Part shown: one piece after another, positions 11,976 through 25,200 of the stretch
How positions within the stretch are numbered: the first letter of the stretch is position 1
How the letters are laid out: each line of letters starts with the position of its first letter
DNA from: Pocillopora verrucosa
Taxonomy: Eukaryota; Cnidaria; Anthozoa; Scleractinia; Pocilloporidae
Reading direction: 5' to 3'
Assembly (NCBI RefSeq): GCF_036669915.1
Contig: NC_089315.1
Location: 5,028,778-5,092,777 of the forward strand
Length of the DNA stretch: 64,000 nt
The notes under the pieces: generated by a model
The model's input: the letters and a program-made list of their open reading frames with translations, nothing else
Database searches by the model: none
Told to the model about the DNA's origin: nothing
Translations under genes and position numbers: made by a program

Positions 11976-13600
11976 CATTTCAATCCTTCTTAGCTCTAAG
12001 TTTCCTGTGAATATTAGTCATAAATGAAATATTTCAGAGAAACAGGAAGGTTAATATATAATTAAATTTTCTTGTCGAGTCTTGAAAGGATCATGAAAGA
12101 ATGGAAAAAGCTTTGAAAACATTCTTGAACTGAGAAACTGACCTCTGCTTCGTGCTCTGTTTGGAAATATTCCACTCAGTCCCTATATTACCAACTTTTT
12201 AATTACCGCGTGGCTCATGCTAACTTTGAAGAATAACACTTTGTCGAATGCACCAGAAACAAAGCTTTCAATCAGTTAACCTCTTCCTTAGCTAGCTGAT
12301 CATAATGATAAAAAAATTTTTTTACTTCTTCACTTTTTTTCACACATAAGTCAAAAGACAGTCAAGCCCGGGCTGAAGGTTTAAACATTGCATTTGTCGC
12401 ACGCAAGATATACATTTCAATGACATTCCACACTCGAGTCTGGCGAAAAGTGGAAAAATTGATTAAATATCCATTCATGAAAGCGTCACTTGCTCAGTGA
12501 GTGTGAACGGTACCTTAACGTCAACTGTGTCTCCTACACCAAGTAAGAGCCGTGTGAACGAACCTCTCAGGTGACGCAGTATTAGTTACGCGAGGAGCAG
12601 TTGAGGATCTGAGCTCCCTGCAAGACATTGTATGTGACGAATGTTCTCCAGCATCACATTTAAATTGTGGGTAAAAATTTTGAGAATGAAATAAGAGCGC
12701 AGAGCATAAGTTTGATCATTAAGGGTGGTTTTCAGATTGAAATCTCATGAAGCAATGAAAAGCTTAACTTAATAGGAAACAGCTGAATAACAAAAAAAGA
12801 AATACAAACCTTGAAAATTCAATGTGGCCCATGCAGGATATAGTGTACTTTGGCGAATATTTCAGTTTGCTTTCCGGCGACCAACGAGCCACATGTGCGA
12901 TGAAGGCCAGCAGCAGAATGCTTTATATGTTTTTTAGGAGATTTTCATACGCACGATTAATATCGCATCTCCCGAGAGATATAGGGTTCGCCTCTCACGC
13001 TGGTTAAGTACGTATTTTACATTCTGCGAACGAAAAGTAAAAAACAAGAGATAGTTCTTACACGAAAAGTTGAGAGAAATGACAAAGTACAGAGTCTCTT
13101 GGAACACTGGTAATAGTTCCTACCAAGAATTCATACACGGGTTGTGCCGCCCGACAGAACCTTGATTTAAGGACTCCTAGTATAACATTGGGAATCCTGA
13201 GATCTTGGTGATAAGTCAACGGTTCATATAAATTTCGTTCTCTTCTTTTATTTTTTGTCTCTTTTATCGCGTCTTTTGAGTTTTTTTTTCCAAAGTTATA
13301 AACGCAAATAAATATCATTTGCGCGTAAAACTAACGGTTGTGCAAGGATAGTGCGTTTTGTGGCAAAAAAATCACTCGAACCGTTCTTTCGGTGGGGCTG
13401 TGACGTTCACAGCAAAGTTCGACTCTTAGTTATGTCATTCCCTATTAAATAAAGGAAATAGATCGAAAGCTACACTCTCATGCATGTCCCTCATCAGTTG
13501 TCAAATGACAGGCATTCTGTCCAACACACTCAACCTACAAAGGAATAAACGTGCCACAAATAAACCGCTGCACACTGATAATTGCAGGTGCAAAATAAAG
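11029..13600. other. Intergenic region between the lipoxygenase-like gene and GTF2H2
   Basis: No supported gene. An AATAAA at about 11640, some 610 bases after the lipoxygenase stop, is a plausible polyadenylation signal. A T homopolymer of nearly 30 bases lies at about 11946-11975. Short open frames at 12822-13007 and 13058-13318 have no recognisable content. The last few hundred bases should contain the GTF2H2 promoter, but I see no diagnostic core element. Confidence 0.5.
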
Positions 13601-16091
13601 ATGGCGAACGAGGAGGAATCAGGAGGTTACCGCTGGTTAAATCAGTACGAAAGAACGTGGTATGTTTAGTGTGATATCCTAATATTTATAACTGCCTTAT
13701 TTTTACGAATCACGTGCATATGTATTTATGTGCGCACGTCCCAAGCCTTGGCAGTTATTTTTTTTTAAGTACATGCTCGGGATTACCTCGTTTGCGCGAA
13801 ATTATGCATGGCCTCTCCTGTTTTTTTTCTCTGTCTGATCTCGGCTCTCTTTTCCTAGCCTATTAATTACCTTGCTCGTTTTACTACACTCAAATTTCCG
13901 AGCTGCTTAACTGACAAATCAATTTTGAGGGAGGCAAAAACGGAATAAAGTTTGTCTATCAATTAAATGAAATAACTTTGGGAAGATCTCTGCACAGCAT
14001 CATACTATAGCACAACAAAGTCCTGGTCCTAAAGAAAATCTATTTTTTCGCCATTTTTTTTTTTATTTATCCTACCATCTGCATAACAAAGTCGTGGGGT
14101 GGGTGGAAATCTTAGTATAACTTTAACAGTATAGATGTTTTTGTCATCATCATTATCATCATTCAGCAGCATTAAATCTATCAACTGCAACAAGTTATAT
14201 GGCTACATGTTGTTGCATGGCTTGATTTTTGGTGTTCTATAAAACCATATATTGAAATAAACCCGAGTAACCAAAACTTCAGACATACTACATAAGAACC
14301 AGCATTCAGTATGGTATACTCATAAATACTTGTTTTTTATTGCCCAGGGAAGTTATTCAAGAAGATGCTGAAGGTTCTCTTCAAACAGTGGTGGATGAAA
14401 TTTCACACAGGACCAAAAGAAGGAGGTGGAACAAAAACTTTACAAAAACATCAGATTAGAAATTTGAACTCATTGGTGCATAACCAAACATCTCTGAATC
14501 TTTGTAGTGTAGTTTCTGTTTTTCTATTTTTTTCTTGTTATTCTTCTTTTTCTCTTTCTTTCTTCTAGTTCTTCCCCTTTCAATTTGTACATAATACCAT
14601 CTTTACATGTAGTGGAAGAGGGTATTCAAATGAATTGTATGTTCATGTAAAAGTTAAAGAGTAATCAATGGATAGTTAGATATTGCACTGCTTTCCAAGC
14701 CAGCCAATTAGGATCCAATTATTCAGTCTTTCAGTTGTATGTATAAGATTAAGATTTCTCAAAACAATTTACAGTGAAGAATCCACTAAATGACCCTTTT
14801 AAAATGACAGTGAAAAAGTGATCGATGAAACAAACAGATGAGAAATAAAGAAATAAACATTCAAATTCTCTTGAATGAGACTTTGAGAATAAGTAAACAT
14901 TTACAACTGTGAGTCTGACTAAATGTTTTGCTGTTGTGAAATTTTTCAGAGTTATGGGAAGAAGTGGTAACATTCGACTTGGGATGGTATGTATTAGGTG
15001 GTAAATAGAATACATTAAAGCTTACAGACACATTAAGAATATCTATTCTTCATTCTCTAAATTGATTGAAATAATGATACATGTTCATTCTTGAAGGAGA
15101 GGTATTTCCCAGAAATCATTAAGAAATTTTATCTCTGCCATTTAAAAGTATAACATGAAATTATTTTTGGGTTGACGAGAGGAACAAAAAAACTTTCAAG
15201 ATTGTCTCCAAATGCGTTAAAACTTTGACTGTAGATGAAGCCACTTTGAATTATTCAGTGCAATGGAATTTCATCTGAAATTTGGATATTAATGACATTT
15301 TAATGGAGAGGTATTAATTAAAGGCATGTCAGAATGTTAAAATATCTCAAGTTTATGTGACAATTGCATTTTTTATTGTTTTCAGATGAGGCACTTGTTT
15401 ATCATTGTGGATATGTCCAGAGCAATGGAGGAAGCAGATTTAAAACCTTCACGCCTTGCATGTTCTGTCAAGGTACCTGAGTTAACTATTAGCGACATGC
15501 AATGCCTCAGTTTGGTTTTGCCTATTTCAGAGATATTCAATGTAAAGTTAGTCATTATTGACAGTGATCTTGAACCAATATAATATCTTTTCTAACAGCT
15601 CTTGGAAACTTTTGTCACTGAGTACTTTGATCAGAATCCTATTTCACAGGTAAAGTATTATTTTTCTTCAAGGTGATACATCTGATTTTGATGAATAAGA
15701 GCCAGTGTTATCAGTGTTAAATCTTCGGTTGCAGATTGGAATTATTGTGACCAGAAACAAGAGAGCTGAGAAACTCACAGAACTGAGTGGTAGGACAACT
15801 GAAGATAACCTTTGCTGACTTCATTTTTTACAATCATTAATACTCTGACATTATTATGATTGATCCTGGGAGACTAGAAAATAATTGAACATAACCAAAA
15901 TTAAATTACAATATAATTTATTTTGTCCAACTGAGTTCATAATCCAAATTGGCCCCTGTAAAAAGATTCCAAAGCAAATGTTTCAAGCTTTAGCCCTTCA
16001 TCAGAGCAAATGACAAAGAGCTAATACTTGAAACATCGGGTGGCCAAGTTTCATCATCAACTCAGTTGATGATGAATTTACCCCTACAGAT

Positions 16092-16128
<37 letters not shown>

Positions 16129-19100
16129 TTAAAAAAACAAATTAGGTGAAATAAAGTTATAAACAAGAGCATTTTGTGATTTTTGGAGACAAGTGTGAAG
16201 AAATTGACAGAGATTTTGATCTACATGTGTACAATAATTAAATTATTTTTTTGATGATAACACAGCAATGATGCTAGTGAGATATATAGTTTTATTCTTT
16301 CTATCACTAGAGTGACAAGTGCACTAAATGTTATTTTTCACACCTAGGTAATCCACAAGTTCACATTGGCACTCTCCAAAAAGCTGCTGCTAAACCTTGC
16401 CAAGGAGAACCATCACTGCAGAATGCCATGGAATCTGCTGTTCAGTCACTGAGGTGAGTTACATCATGCCATCTGGGATGGTTTTACAGTTAGTAATTTA
16501 AGAAATATGAGAAGCCCAGTTGGATTTCAATGATGCAAAAGCACCTTATACACATTTAGGAAGACAAAAACAGACTGAAACCTCTGAACCTGCATGACAG
16601 GCTTATTTTCTGGTAAGAGAATGTTCAGTCATGAGGCCACAATGATCATACCTGCTTCAGGCTCTCCTTAATCTTTCTAATTCAGTTTAGCAGCTTCATC
16701 ACTGCATTCAGGTTAGTAAGCACTTGCTTGCTATGCAGACTTCTAAAGCTAAGGAGATTGAAAGTGGATTGGTGGAATGTGTAAAGATAATAAACACTTT
16801 TTTATATTTATAGACATATGCCTGGCCATGCCAGTCGCGAAATACTTATTCTGTTTGGAAGCCTTACATCATGTGACCCAGGAGATGTCTTGGAGACTGT
16901 TCATGTAAGGACTGGCATTCTTCTAGATGTGTAAATGGGTATTTTTTTCTTTTTCATCCTTACAAGTTAGTTTGCTTGACTTTTGACTTGTTGACCATTT
17001 TCTTCTCAGACTCTTCAGCAACAAAATATAAGGTGTTCTATCATAGGCTTGGCTGCGGAAGTACGTGTTTGTAGAACAGTTTGTGCTGAAACACAAGGTT
17101 GGTGATCTGTTTTTCATTGATGTTATTGAGGCCTTTTTCCATTAAAAATGGCATATGCACAATATAAGTTCCTGATTTCTCAAAACAAAAACCTTGAGAG
17201 GCTCAAAAAAGCTTCCTTATTGGACACAATATATTGGTTGATGGTTGAATACAACCAGGATTTTTGTCTTTTTCCTCAAGATTGGTATCATGTAGATTTA
17301 TAATTAGTTATCAGTTCAGGATCTTTTTCACTGATGCCAGATGTCACTACGGCAAGGCCACAACCTCATTAAAGAAAACTATTTAATTTTGGCATTATAG
17401 GTAAAGGGTAGGTTAGGTTAGCTGTTCTTATTGTAAGGTGGCTTTGACTCTACACTTACACATTTTCTCATGCTGAATGATGAATCTTGATATGATGATT
17501 TCAATTCCAGAATAGAAAATAGCAGCCATTTTCATATATTTTAAGGCTTTAAAAGCTAAAATTAGAGCTGTTTCTATGAGGATTTATGGTTTCTCAAAAA
17601 GTCATTTAATTTATTTTTATGTAAGATTTTCACAATTGCTCTACACTGTTCTTAACAAAATTGATGTAAAGCTGTTGTTGGTGCTTGAAAATAATGGAAC
17701 ATACTGGTATTTAAGAATCCATTGAACTTGGCTGGGTTAGCATTTCTTAGGGAGGTATGGTGTTATTCTGGATGAAACACTTTTGAGAATCCATTGAACT
17801 TGGCTGTGTTAACTTTTTTTAGGGAGTTATGGTGTTATTCTGGATGAGAGACATTACCGTGAATTATTAATGCAGCATGTTACACCACCTGTGGCTAAGG
17901 TATGCACAGGGATACAGATAAATCCTTCAGTGCTGTTGTTAACACTGAAACCAATTTTATTTTACAAATGTATTTTTGTTGTTCAAGGGAGGAACTCCAT
18001 GAATCCAAAAACTGCAAAGCTATTTGGTCTTGAAGTATCATAATGATAGAAAACCTTTTCAAACTGTTTGATTGTTTCCATGAGAATGACAGATTTATCA
18101 GTACTCACTGTTACATCTACAGTCTTATTAACAGGAATGAAGAAAAATGTTAATGTACTTTTTGTAACTGAAATCGTTGTTCATGCTTAACAACCAACCA
18201 CCTGTAGGGTGAGATTTTCAGGTGGGCCTGTTCATTTAACTTCAGTGTGGTCTTCTGACCTGTTTTTCTATGTAAAAAAAACCCTTGTTGTTAATGATCT
18301 AGTTATTCATTGCGAAGTTACAAAAAGTACTGTTGTTCATCACCATGACCCATAGTCTGTCAAACCTAAGAAGAAGATATCATCAGGGGTCTAACAGTTC
18401 TTCTCTCTCCCGAATGGTAGCCCTGTAAATTCAACTGTTACTCCAGGGTTCAATGTTTTTTCATTTGTACAGCTTTATTTCAAGATTATTTTTAAAATTG
18501 TTCTTAATTTGTTATAGACTGATACAGAAGCTGCTTTGATTCGAATGGGTAAGTATTGTCGATGTCTCAATCATTGCATATCGTTTTGAAATGCTTTACA
18601 TGTACATACACTGTACTGTGCTTCACATTTGCTATAAGAGTCCTTTTAATGAGGATATGTATGCTATGTTAATGTGATAAATGAAAAGTGAAAATCCCCA
18701 TGAACCTTTAGCCCAGCAAACGTCTAGAAGAAATGCTCATTTGCAGTGAATCCACAATAGAATGGTTGATTTCTGGTCTCTTCTGAAATTGTTCACAGGT
18801 TTCCCTCAGCATCTTTCAAGCGGACCACCATCCTTGTGCATGTGGTAATACATATAATTATTACGTAATTTGAGTGTTTCCCGCGTGCCCTATTTGTCAC
18901 GACTTGCACAATTTCATGTAAGAAGTACAGAGAAATAATAGTGGTTTAGTTAAGAGCTGATGCCTCAAAGGGGCATTAATTAACATCCTCAACTTTACTC
19001 CGAACATGCTATTGCAGCCATGCACTGCACTTTATTCATTATTTCACTGGGATTAAACTCAAGTCGTAGTAAGTACTTCCTTCACCCACTAGAAGAAACG

Positions 19101-21789
19101 GTTGGAACTAAATGGTCCAAGAACCTCACATAATACTATGGTTCGATTTGATTGAATCCCATTTAAGAGGATTAATAACAAATTCATGTTTGATTCATTC
19201 TACTAAAACTGGGATAGATTGGAGAAGATTCTCCTTTCCATCTTTTCTTTTCTCTTTTTGGCATCCAAAAAGCGCATTACTGCACAGGTTTTCACTAATA
19301 TTTTTACGGTATTTTAGAATACTTATCATTCATCCATTTGATTGGTATTTTGTTGTATTTTTTGTAGTCATTTGGATAGTAACGGTGTTAAAGGACTTAG
19401 CACATCAGGATACTTCTGTCCGCAGGTATGATGAGCCTTTTCATTCCCTCTTATTTCCAAAGCTGCACGATAAGGGATGGCAAATACTGATTCTACTTTT
19501 TTTCAACCATTTTTTAGTGTAAAAGCAAGTACTGTGACCTGCCCGTAGAGTGCAAAGTTTGTGGTGAGTTCCCATTTTAAGAAATCAATTACTTTTTACG
19601 AGGACCCATTGTTTAGACAGAGGTAAAATGGCTCTCGTAGGTATCGACGCAGAGAGGGTAATAATATCTTGATGAATCAGCATGTATTTTTGAGAAGTGA
19701 ACAACGCAACGCAGATACACTATTTTTTTTTTAAAAACATTCAGGCTAAGATTAACCAAAATTTTAAGAACACACTAAGAACATACCTGGGCCATACCCT
19801 GGCTGAGGGTCATTTGAGTGCGTCTTTATTTTGCTTTTTTTTGTTTTTTTTTTTTTTTGAAAAGTATTATTAAATAAAAGTAAAAGAGCTGTAAAACTGT
19901 GGTCTAACAGGACAATTAACTCAAATGCTTATGGAAATTTTTTAACCTTGATTTACTGAAATACTTTACCACTCAACTTTAAGAACATGTTAAGAACGGT
20001 GTCCTTCGCGGGGTAATTCAGTTCTGCTTGTGCAATGTGATTTGATAGAACTTTTAAATTTCTTCTACCATGGTAGAAAAGACATGGATAAGTCTTTGGA
20101 CATTCGAGAATTGTTATATTTTACTGGAATACTAATAGTAATGTGGCATGTGTTTTACAGGTCTAACGCTTGTGTCTGCTCCTCATTTGGCTCGTTCGTA
20201 TCAGCACTTATTCCCGCTTCCTCAGTTCACTGAAACAGATTTGTCAACTCCTGTGGATGGACAAAGCTTACCCAGGTAAAATACACTGTTGAGATAACGA
20301 TGCAAATTGAGAAGATCAAGGTCTGATTTCAATTCTGCACTTCGTGTAGCGGTCAGAATACCAAATGGGTGAAGTTTTATAATCGATCTCAATGTGATCT
20401 GCATTGTGCATGACATGGTTATGACCTTTTTAAAAAGTATTCAACCGTTGCTCATTGCTATTTGTTAGTCTGAGTTGATGGACTGATAAATTTTATGAGA
20501 CGTTCGTATCTTTGGTTCCCTTGGGACCACAGCTCTTTAACATTGCGTGTTGTGAAACCAAAGTCATCAAAACAGCTAACAAGAACAAAGATTACCAGCA
20601 CAAAGAGACTCTAAAAACTGGGTTTTAACACACCTAAACGACCTCGAGCGAGGAAAATCACAAGTGACTTAGTTGCAGTTGGTTTTATGTTTGCCCTTGT
20701 TTGCATTCTTCAGACGAATCACGGAGCGTGTCAATAATGAAAGACGTTAAGCACACAACTGAAAATCACGTTATTGTGTCATTCCCTCCTGATTCACCAC
20801 TAAGAACAGCATTCAACGATCTTTTTCAAATTATTTGAATAATGCAAGATTCCGTTATAACCTCGATGTCGTTTTCAGGTTTTTTTCTTTTTTAATCTGT
20901 ATAGACACAATTATTGCTTCGCCTGCCAAAGAGTGTTTACAGAACAAACGGTGAGCAATTTTCATATAATTAGCTGTTTTCCTTTTGTTCGTGTGATTTA
21001 CTGTGATTGTGATCGATGCCGTTGTGGTTTTTGTTATCGCGAAGTTGTATTCTCGGTTGTCTTATCTTTTTCTTTCGTTTGTTTTGTGACTCTTTGATGT
21101 TGTTGATTATTGAATTATTGAACAGACCAGCATAGCTGTTCGTTGATCTAATAAATATCCAGAAAAGCTTCACTCCTTCCTTGCGGTTGAAGGAGGAGGG
21201 CACAATAACGATTACAGTCGAGCGGATTCCCACTGTCATTTTTCACAGAGGTGTACTAAACAGTAATAAATCTTGATAGATACATACGATTAATGTCCAT
21301 TTGTTGCTATCCAGCAGAAAAATAAAGCTTGTACAAGACTTTTCGCAAAATACATTCTGGCGTGACTTCATAAGAAAGTACAATAACCGGAGTAATTTGC
21401 AATGTAAAAAAGATGTCATTCGTCTTGTCACGAGTTCCTACGATGAATCGAACCCCAGACCTCAAACCCACACTGTTTCCGAAGGCGATGTGTTTGGAAA
21501 AGTGTTTTTTGAATGGCCGAATTTTTTGACCGATTTACGTGCAATTTCGCTCTGACGAAGGATTAACGTTTGAAACGTCAGTTTAGAAACTCTTCATGGT
21601 GGCCAATTTATAATATCAACTTAGTTGTTAAAATTAAATCATCTTGATACGAGTATTACGTTTGTTTTCTTGCAGATATATTCTTGCCCTCAATGTGCAC
21701 AGTTCTTTTGCATGGAATGCGACATCTTTATCCACGACTCCCTCCACAGCTGTCCCGGGTGTACTGCCTCCCCACAAGGGGAGGGTTAG
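13601..21789 (+). CDS. GTF2H2: General transcription factor IIH subunit 2 (TFIIH p44 / SSL1), 18 exons
   Basis: p44 is a core TFIIH subunit. It binds the XPD helicase and stimulates it in nucleotide excision repair, and helps TFIIH open promoters for RNA polymerase II. Exons are 13601-13659, 14348-14425, 14950-14986, 15386-15472, 15599-15649, 15735-15789, 16348-16453, 16814-16904, 17010-17097, 17823-17899, 18518-18548, 18799-18844, 19018-19068, 19401-19425, 19518-19563, 20161-20275, 20905-20950 and 21676-21789. They sum to 1203 bases: 400 codons plus TAG. Human p44 is about 395 aa. The N-terminus ends in QYERTW. A von Willebrand A-like Ssl1 domain runs from [20 protein letters not shown] through [38 protein letters not shown] and [11 protein letters not shown]4 zinc motif spans exons 14-15 (GYFCPQC through ECKVCG). 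The C-terminus is the C4C4 RING-like domain with paired CxxC motifs and [11 protein letters not shown]. Exon 14 is only 25 bases. Exons 12-14 are the least certain join because that linker is poorly conserved. AATAAA near 21833 is a likely poly(A) signal. Confidence 0.95.
15977..16080. repeat. Dispersed hairpin element (TAGCCCTTCATCAGAGC type), intronic
   Basis: An imperfect palindrome around TTTCAAGCTTTAGCCCTTCA and its complement AGAGCTAATACTTGAAACAT, followed by GTGGCCAA and TCAACTCAGTTG. Similar units lie at 4244-4330 (intron or flank of the lipoxygenase-like gene) and, in part, at 21551-21640. It lies in the GTF2H2 intron between exons 6 and 7. Confidence 0.65.
17715..17856 (+). repeat. 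72-base tandem duplication spanning the GTF2H2 exon 10 acceptor
   Basis: The segment starting GAATCCATTGAACTTGGCTG occurs at 17715 and again at 17787. Each copy carries the intron end, an AG acceptor and the first exon bases (TATGGTGTTATTCTGGATGA). The downstream copy is used in my model (acceptor AG 17821-17822). The upstream copy keeps a usable-looking AG at 17749-17750. Splicing to it would read R-Y-G-V-I-L-D-E and then reach an in-frame TGA. Confidence 0.85.
21551..21640. repeat. Partial hairpin element copy near the last GTF2H2 exon
   Basis: CTGACGAAGGATTAACGTTTGAAACGTCA followed by GGTGGCCAATTTA matches one arm and the tail of the elements at 4244-4330 and 15977-16080. It lies in the last GTF2H2 intron, upstream of the exon starting at 21676. 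Confidence 0.55.
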
Positions 21790-22219
21790 AGTTAAATTTA
21801 TTTGCAAAGAGAATATGAAACATAACCGCAATGAATAAACAAACAAAACATTCTGAGTTTCGTTTCTTTCATCCTCTTTTATTTACACTGATCATGCAAA
21901 AGCGCCGGGTTTATTTCAATTAGGTAACTGTCAGTATCTCTATTGATGAGACTAAATTGTCTTACCGTTACATGTTGCTGATAATTCAAAATCATTCCAT
22001 GAAATGTGAATCAAATCCCTAACTTAACATCGTACCTTCCTCTTCTCATGACTCTTTGTACGTGCTTTTGCTTTTAGGCTTACTTGAAACAAATTGGTTA
22101 GCTAATTGTGCGACACGAGCAAAATGCTACCGCCTTACTTACGCTAAACCTCTTAACCTCGCATGATTGCTAAATGTTGAAGCATTTCGGAAAAGTCTCA
22201 GGAGAATCTTTAAGAAATC
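21790..22219. other. Convergent 3' intergenic space
   Basis: Only about 430 bases separate the GTF2H2 stop (plus) from the TPR-CHAT stop (minus). A plus-strand AATAAA near 21833 and a minus-strand AATAAA (TTTATT near 21879 on the plus strand) lie about 45 bases apart. The two 3' UTRs therefore probably overlap or abut. Confidence 0.6.
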
Positions 22220-25200
22220 TTAGACTTTTCCCCCGAAAATTACTCTAAAATCAAAAGTCACATCATCTCCAATCAGCATAAAGGGTGCCCACTGGCTCAC
22301 AAGGGAAAACCCATTACGTCTCATCCACTTCATAGCATGGTGAAGAGATTCACTAGCACTTTCACCACGTGCAAGGTGTGCGTAGAAGCACTTCATCAAC
22401 TGCTCTGTTGCACTGTCTTCCAGGGCCCATAGTGCCACCAACACTGAACGTGCACCGGATCCTAAAAACGCTCGAGCAATGCCAACCACTCCCTCAGTTC
22501 TGATCTGTCCTTGTGCACTGTGACAACAACTCAGAACGACAAGTTTTGCTCGCAGCTTAACTTGAGATATGTCAGTCATTGATAAAACAAACTCTTCATC
22601 TCTTGGAGTATGGTGAATGGGACGGAGAGGTGCAAGTGCAATTTCTCCTCTGTCTACGTTACCATGTGCTGCTAGATGTATCAAACTCACGGATTTGATC
22701 CTCTGAAGAACGGCCCTCTTGGTTGCTTGTTGTCCTATCAAAGGCTCGATGTTCAGCAGTCGCCCAATCATCTCTGCTTCCCTTCGTGCACAAGGCAACG
22801 GTGGTATTACTTTGCGGCGACCCTTATAAATGACTTCACCAACTTCAGGATCACCAACAATCAATGCACCGGTTTGACTGTGGTAATCATCTGGACTGTC
22901 CTGAATGAGTTTAAGAGTCGTCAACGATGGTACGAAGCGAATCCTAAACATCTCGGATAAAAATTTCCCATTCTTTGCCTGTAAAGCTGCAAATGGCACC
23001 CGATACAACTGACGATCTGGAACGATGATGACGTTGGGCTCTTCAAGGAAGTCAGCAATAGGAGCAATGATCATGTCATAATACAAACGTAGCTTTGGGT
23101 CAGGTTCCTGGTCTTCGTCCTCCTCTATAGGTCGAAAAGAAGCGAAATTACCTCCCTCAGTTGACAAATCTTTCGTTTGATTCTCATACGAATAGCGATC
23201 TTGATGACTTCCTTGGGACAAAACGCCAAACTGTCGAAAGCTTTCAGCAAAAAACTCATCCCACGTTCTCAATAATCCGCCCTGCATTACATCACTGAAT
23301 TCTCTTTCGTGGATTTTGAAGACACCGTTTCTCTTCAAAATCCACAGAACCAAATTTCGAGGTGTATACGAGATGTAGAGGCAAGTACTTTTCCTCTGTT
23401 TGTCCATGACATTTTCAATGCCGGTCCAGGATTGGAAATCAGTGGACACTTGGTTTGCTAATGAGTACTGGGCTGACAGTGTGTCGGTTAAGGCCCGGGA
23501 TCTTCCGAGCTCTAGAACGCAGAGTGCCTGATTATAGTCTTCAGCCAAACGAAACATTTCACTGAGAATCCAGTACGGGAAAACACACTGTTGTGCAAAA
23601 CATATCTTAAATTGATCGCTGTCCCCAACAGCACCACGCAATTCCTCGCAATTCTGAATGTTCGTAAAAAGACGTGCAAATGCATCTAAAACAGCTCCTT
23701 CCAAAATTGAAACGTTTGTAAGTCTGCAAAGAATCAAGAACTCTTTTTTGCCGTCACGGATCTCTCTGCTGATGGCAAGTGCCCTCTCAAGATATTCTTT
23801 AGCTTTGACGTTTTGACTGAGGGAAATGCATAAACTTCCCAGGTGTTCATAATCTCTTGCCAATCCTTTCTTGTCCCCGAATTCTTCACTGATTGACATA
23901 GCCTTCTCGAAGTATTCTTTGGCCGTTTGGTGGTCGCCAATAACGCGATGAATGCGTCCAATCATACTGTAAGATCCTGCTTCTCCCTGTCTGTAACTAA
24001 GTAGTTTTGAAGTTGAAAGCGCTTTTTGAAAATTTTCGTCAGCCTTCTTGTATTTTCCAAGACTGAAAAACACATTTCCGACATTTATGTACGACGTGAC
24101 CTCCGCTCTTTTGTCTCCAATTTCTCTTCTTATCCCCACGTCTTTTTCGAAATAATGTTGTGCCTCGACATATTCTCCAAGAGAGAGAAACAAAGCGCCG
24201 AGGTTCCCATAGCAAGAAGCTTCACCTCCTCTATTACCCATTTCTTTATGGATTGTTAGTGCTTTCTCGTAGTAATCCTTCGCTTTTACATATTCACCCA
24301 AATGTTTAAATACAGTTCCTAGGTTTCCTTTACATAATGCCTCTTCTTTCCTTGCGCCTATTTCTTGGGCGATTGCAAGTGCTTTTTCGTAGTGATCCTT
24401 TGCCTTGAAATACTCACCTTGGAATTGGAGCAAAGTTCCACTGTTCAAGTGAAACGAGGCTTCACCTCTTCTGTTCCCGAGTTTTCGTATGATTGCCACA
24501 GCTTTTTCGTAATAATCTTTTGCCTTGCTATAATCACCCAGAATTTGATACACAGTTCCTAAACCATCGTAAGATGTAGCCTCACCATTGATGTCACCAA
24601 TTTCTTGTTGGATTCTAATCGCTTTTTCGTAATAATCTCTAGCCTTTGCATAGTTACCATAACGTTGAAACAAATTGCCTTGATTTCCATAACATGCTTC
24701 CTCTCCTTTTTTGTGTCCAATTTCTTGTTCTATGAAAAGTGCTTTCTGGTAATAATCTTGTGCCTTACGATATTTGCCAAGATGCTGGAACACATTTCCT
24801 AGATTTCCATAACATTTCGCTTCAACCAATTTGTCACCAGTTTTTACTACGATTTCAATCGCCCTTTCAAAATAACCCCTAGCCTCGGTATATTCACCTA
24901 AAACGAGAAAGACAGTTCCTAGGTTGCAATAAGATGATGCCTCTCCGTCCTTGTTACCAATCTCATGCCTGATTTTCAGGCATTTTTCGTGATAATTCTT
25001 TGCCTCTAGATATTGACCAAGACGCTGTAAAACTATTCCAATGTTTCCGTGACATATAGCTTCTCCCATTCTTTCACCAGCTTCTTGATACATCATAAGA
25101 GCCTTAACAAAATATTCCTTAGCTCTGGCATACTCGCTAAGAGATAGAAAAACAATGCCCAGGTTCAGATAAGTCGGAGCTTTACCTTTTTGATCACCAA

